DNA of 64,000 bases from an uncultured Pseudohongiella sp. (GTDB lineage: Bacteria; Pseudomonadota; Gammaproteobacteria; Pseudomonadales; Pseudohongiellaceae). The notes beneath the pieces are model-generated. The model did no database searches, had not been told where the DNA came from, and was given only the letters and a program-made list of their open reading frames with translations. Location: positions 33,373 through 97,372 of the forward strand of contig CACJAW010000001.1 in assembly GCA_902591495.1 (NCBI GenBank). Reading direction: 5' to 3'. Shown here in pieces: positions 63,527 to 64,000 of the stretch. The position numbers were made by a program, and so were the translations under genes. The stretch's first letter is position 1. Every line of letters begins with the position of its first letter.

Positions 63527-64000
63527 TCCAGAGCCTTCTTTAAATCAGCAAGTAAATCTTCCAATTCTTCTATACCTACGCTAAATCGAATCATTGAATC
63601 AGAGATGCCCATTGATTTTCTTCTCTCTGATCCCATCTCGTAAAAAATAGTATGTGCGACGGGAATAGCTAACGTTCTTGTATCACCTAGATTGCTTGAT
63701 GAAATAATAATTTCCATCTTATCTAAGACCTCAAAGCAATCAATTCCGTCGACAAGGTCAATGCTAAAAATGGCTCCGAAATTTTTAAACAATTTCCTAG
63801 CTCTTGTATGTTGGGGATGAACAGGTAACCCCGGATAATATGTTGCTCCAACGTTTTTATGTTCGGAGCAAAATTTCACCAGTTGAAGCGCATTCGAGCT
63901 TGCTCTTTCCATTCTCATGGAAAGAGTTTCTGATCCAACGGCAAGATGATGAGCTGCCTCAGGTCCCAGACTTGAACCCATATCTCTTAAACCTTTTTTC
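63523..64000 (-). CDS. Cys/Met metabolism PLP enzyme, C-terminal part (MetZ-like; cut by window edge)
   Basis: The frame is open to the right edge. The visible part is the C-terminal domain of a trans-sulfuration enzyme: KGLRDMGSSLGPEAAHHLAVGSETLSMRMERASSNALQL followed by YYPGLPVHPQHTRARKLFKNFGAIFSIDL, then SSSNLGDTRTLAIPVAHT and GISDSMIRFSVGIEELEDLLADL. The active-site lysine lies outside the window. The family includes O-succinylhomoserine sulfhydrylase (MetZ), cystathionine gamma-synthase and gamma-lyase; MetZ is the best guess. Confidence 0.88.
   Translation of the reverse strand, partial: KKGLRDMGSSLGPEAAHHLAVGSETLSMRMERASSNALQLVKFCSEHKNVGATYYPGLPVHPQHTRARKLFKNFGAIFSIDLVDGIDCFEVLDKMEIIISSSNLGDTRTLAIPVAHTIFYEMGSERRKSMGISDSMIRFSVGIEELEDLLADLKKALE

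Noticed and set aside
1..64000. CRISPR arrays, insertion sequences, rRNA operons or complete tRNA genes
   Set aside because: No regularly spaced repeats, transposase or integrase genes, or complete structural RNA genes were recognised on reading both strands.

Overview
The window is AT-rich bacterial chromosome. The best taxonomic clue is the block at 48.7-64.0 kb: metZ-like / Rieske / sfsA / aminotransferase / dksA / gluQ / (cbrX-like) / cbrA / cbrB / pcnB / deoxynucleoside kinase / panB / panC / acs. This closely follows the Pseudomonas order sfsA-dksA-gluQ-cbrX-cbrA-cbrB-crcZ-pcnB-folK-panB-panC-panD-pgi-acs. Together with CYP153-type P450, PiT, AGCS and lactate-permease transporters and many secreted proteins of unknown function, this suggests a heterotrophic, probably marine, gammaproteobacterium allied to Pseudomonadales. 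The lineage is an inference; no rRNA or other phylogenetic marker is present.

Layout. 0-7.4 kb is an accessory-looking region: a cut-off serine hydrolase, a GFA-type enzyme, a Bax-inhibitor-like membrane protein, four paralogous small one-helix membrane proteins, a secreted DUF1524-type nuclease, two tandem beta-rich paralogues, a 44-bp direct repeat and an isolated tRNA 3' end. 7.4-13 kb holds an AGCS symporter, a TauD-type dioxygenase, a glutamine amidotransferase, an HNH protein, a PNKP-like phosphatase and a DMT transporter. 13-24.6 kb holds secreted and periplasmic redox genes: a PQQ sugar dehydrogenase, an NHL lipoprotein, a cytochrome b with a Tat-exported sulfite-oxidase-fold enzyme, an acyl-CoA ligase, and two related secreted proteins of unknown function at either end. 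24.6-31 kb has a C-type-lectin/serine-hydrolase fusion coupled to an MFS gene, a PiT phosphate transporter, and a ferredoxin plus CYP153-type alkane hydroxylase. 31-41 kb has selB, lactate permease, PPDK, a 2-hydroxyacid dehydrogenase, selA and a Bcr/CflA efflux gene. 42-48.6 kb is a DUF58/transglutaminase/MoxR/TPR operon. The rest is the conserved cbrAB-pan block.

Most interesting signal. The 570-nt gap between cbrB and pcnB, where Pseudomonas carries the small RNA CrcZ, has on the minus strand a near-consensus sigma-70 promoter, a dense cluster of A-rich AANAANAA motifs of the Hfq/Crc type directly at the predicted 5' end, and an intrinsic terminator about 230 nt downstream. The adjacent CbrB homologue carries substitutions in three signature AAA+ positions (GAFTGA to GAFPGA, Walker B DE to DQ, sensor I ATN to ATH), which argues against normal sigma-54 activation and fits the sigma-70-type promoter. 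A 58-aa CbrX-like membrane protein overlaps the start of cbrA. Together these suggest a rewired CbrAB/CrcZ carbon-control system.

A second oddity is the lectin/hydrolase gene, whose signal peptide is reached only if an A8 tract is read as A9.
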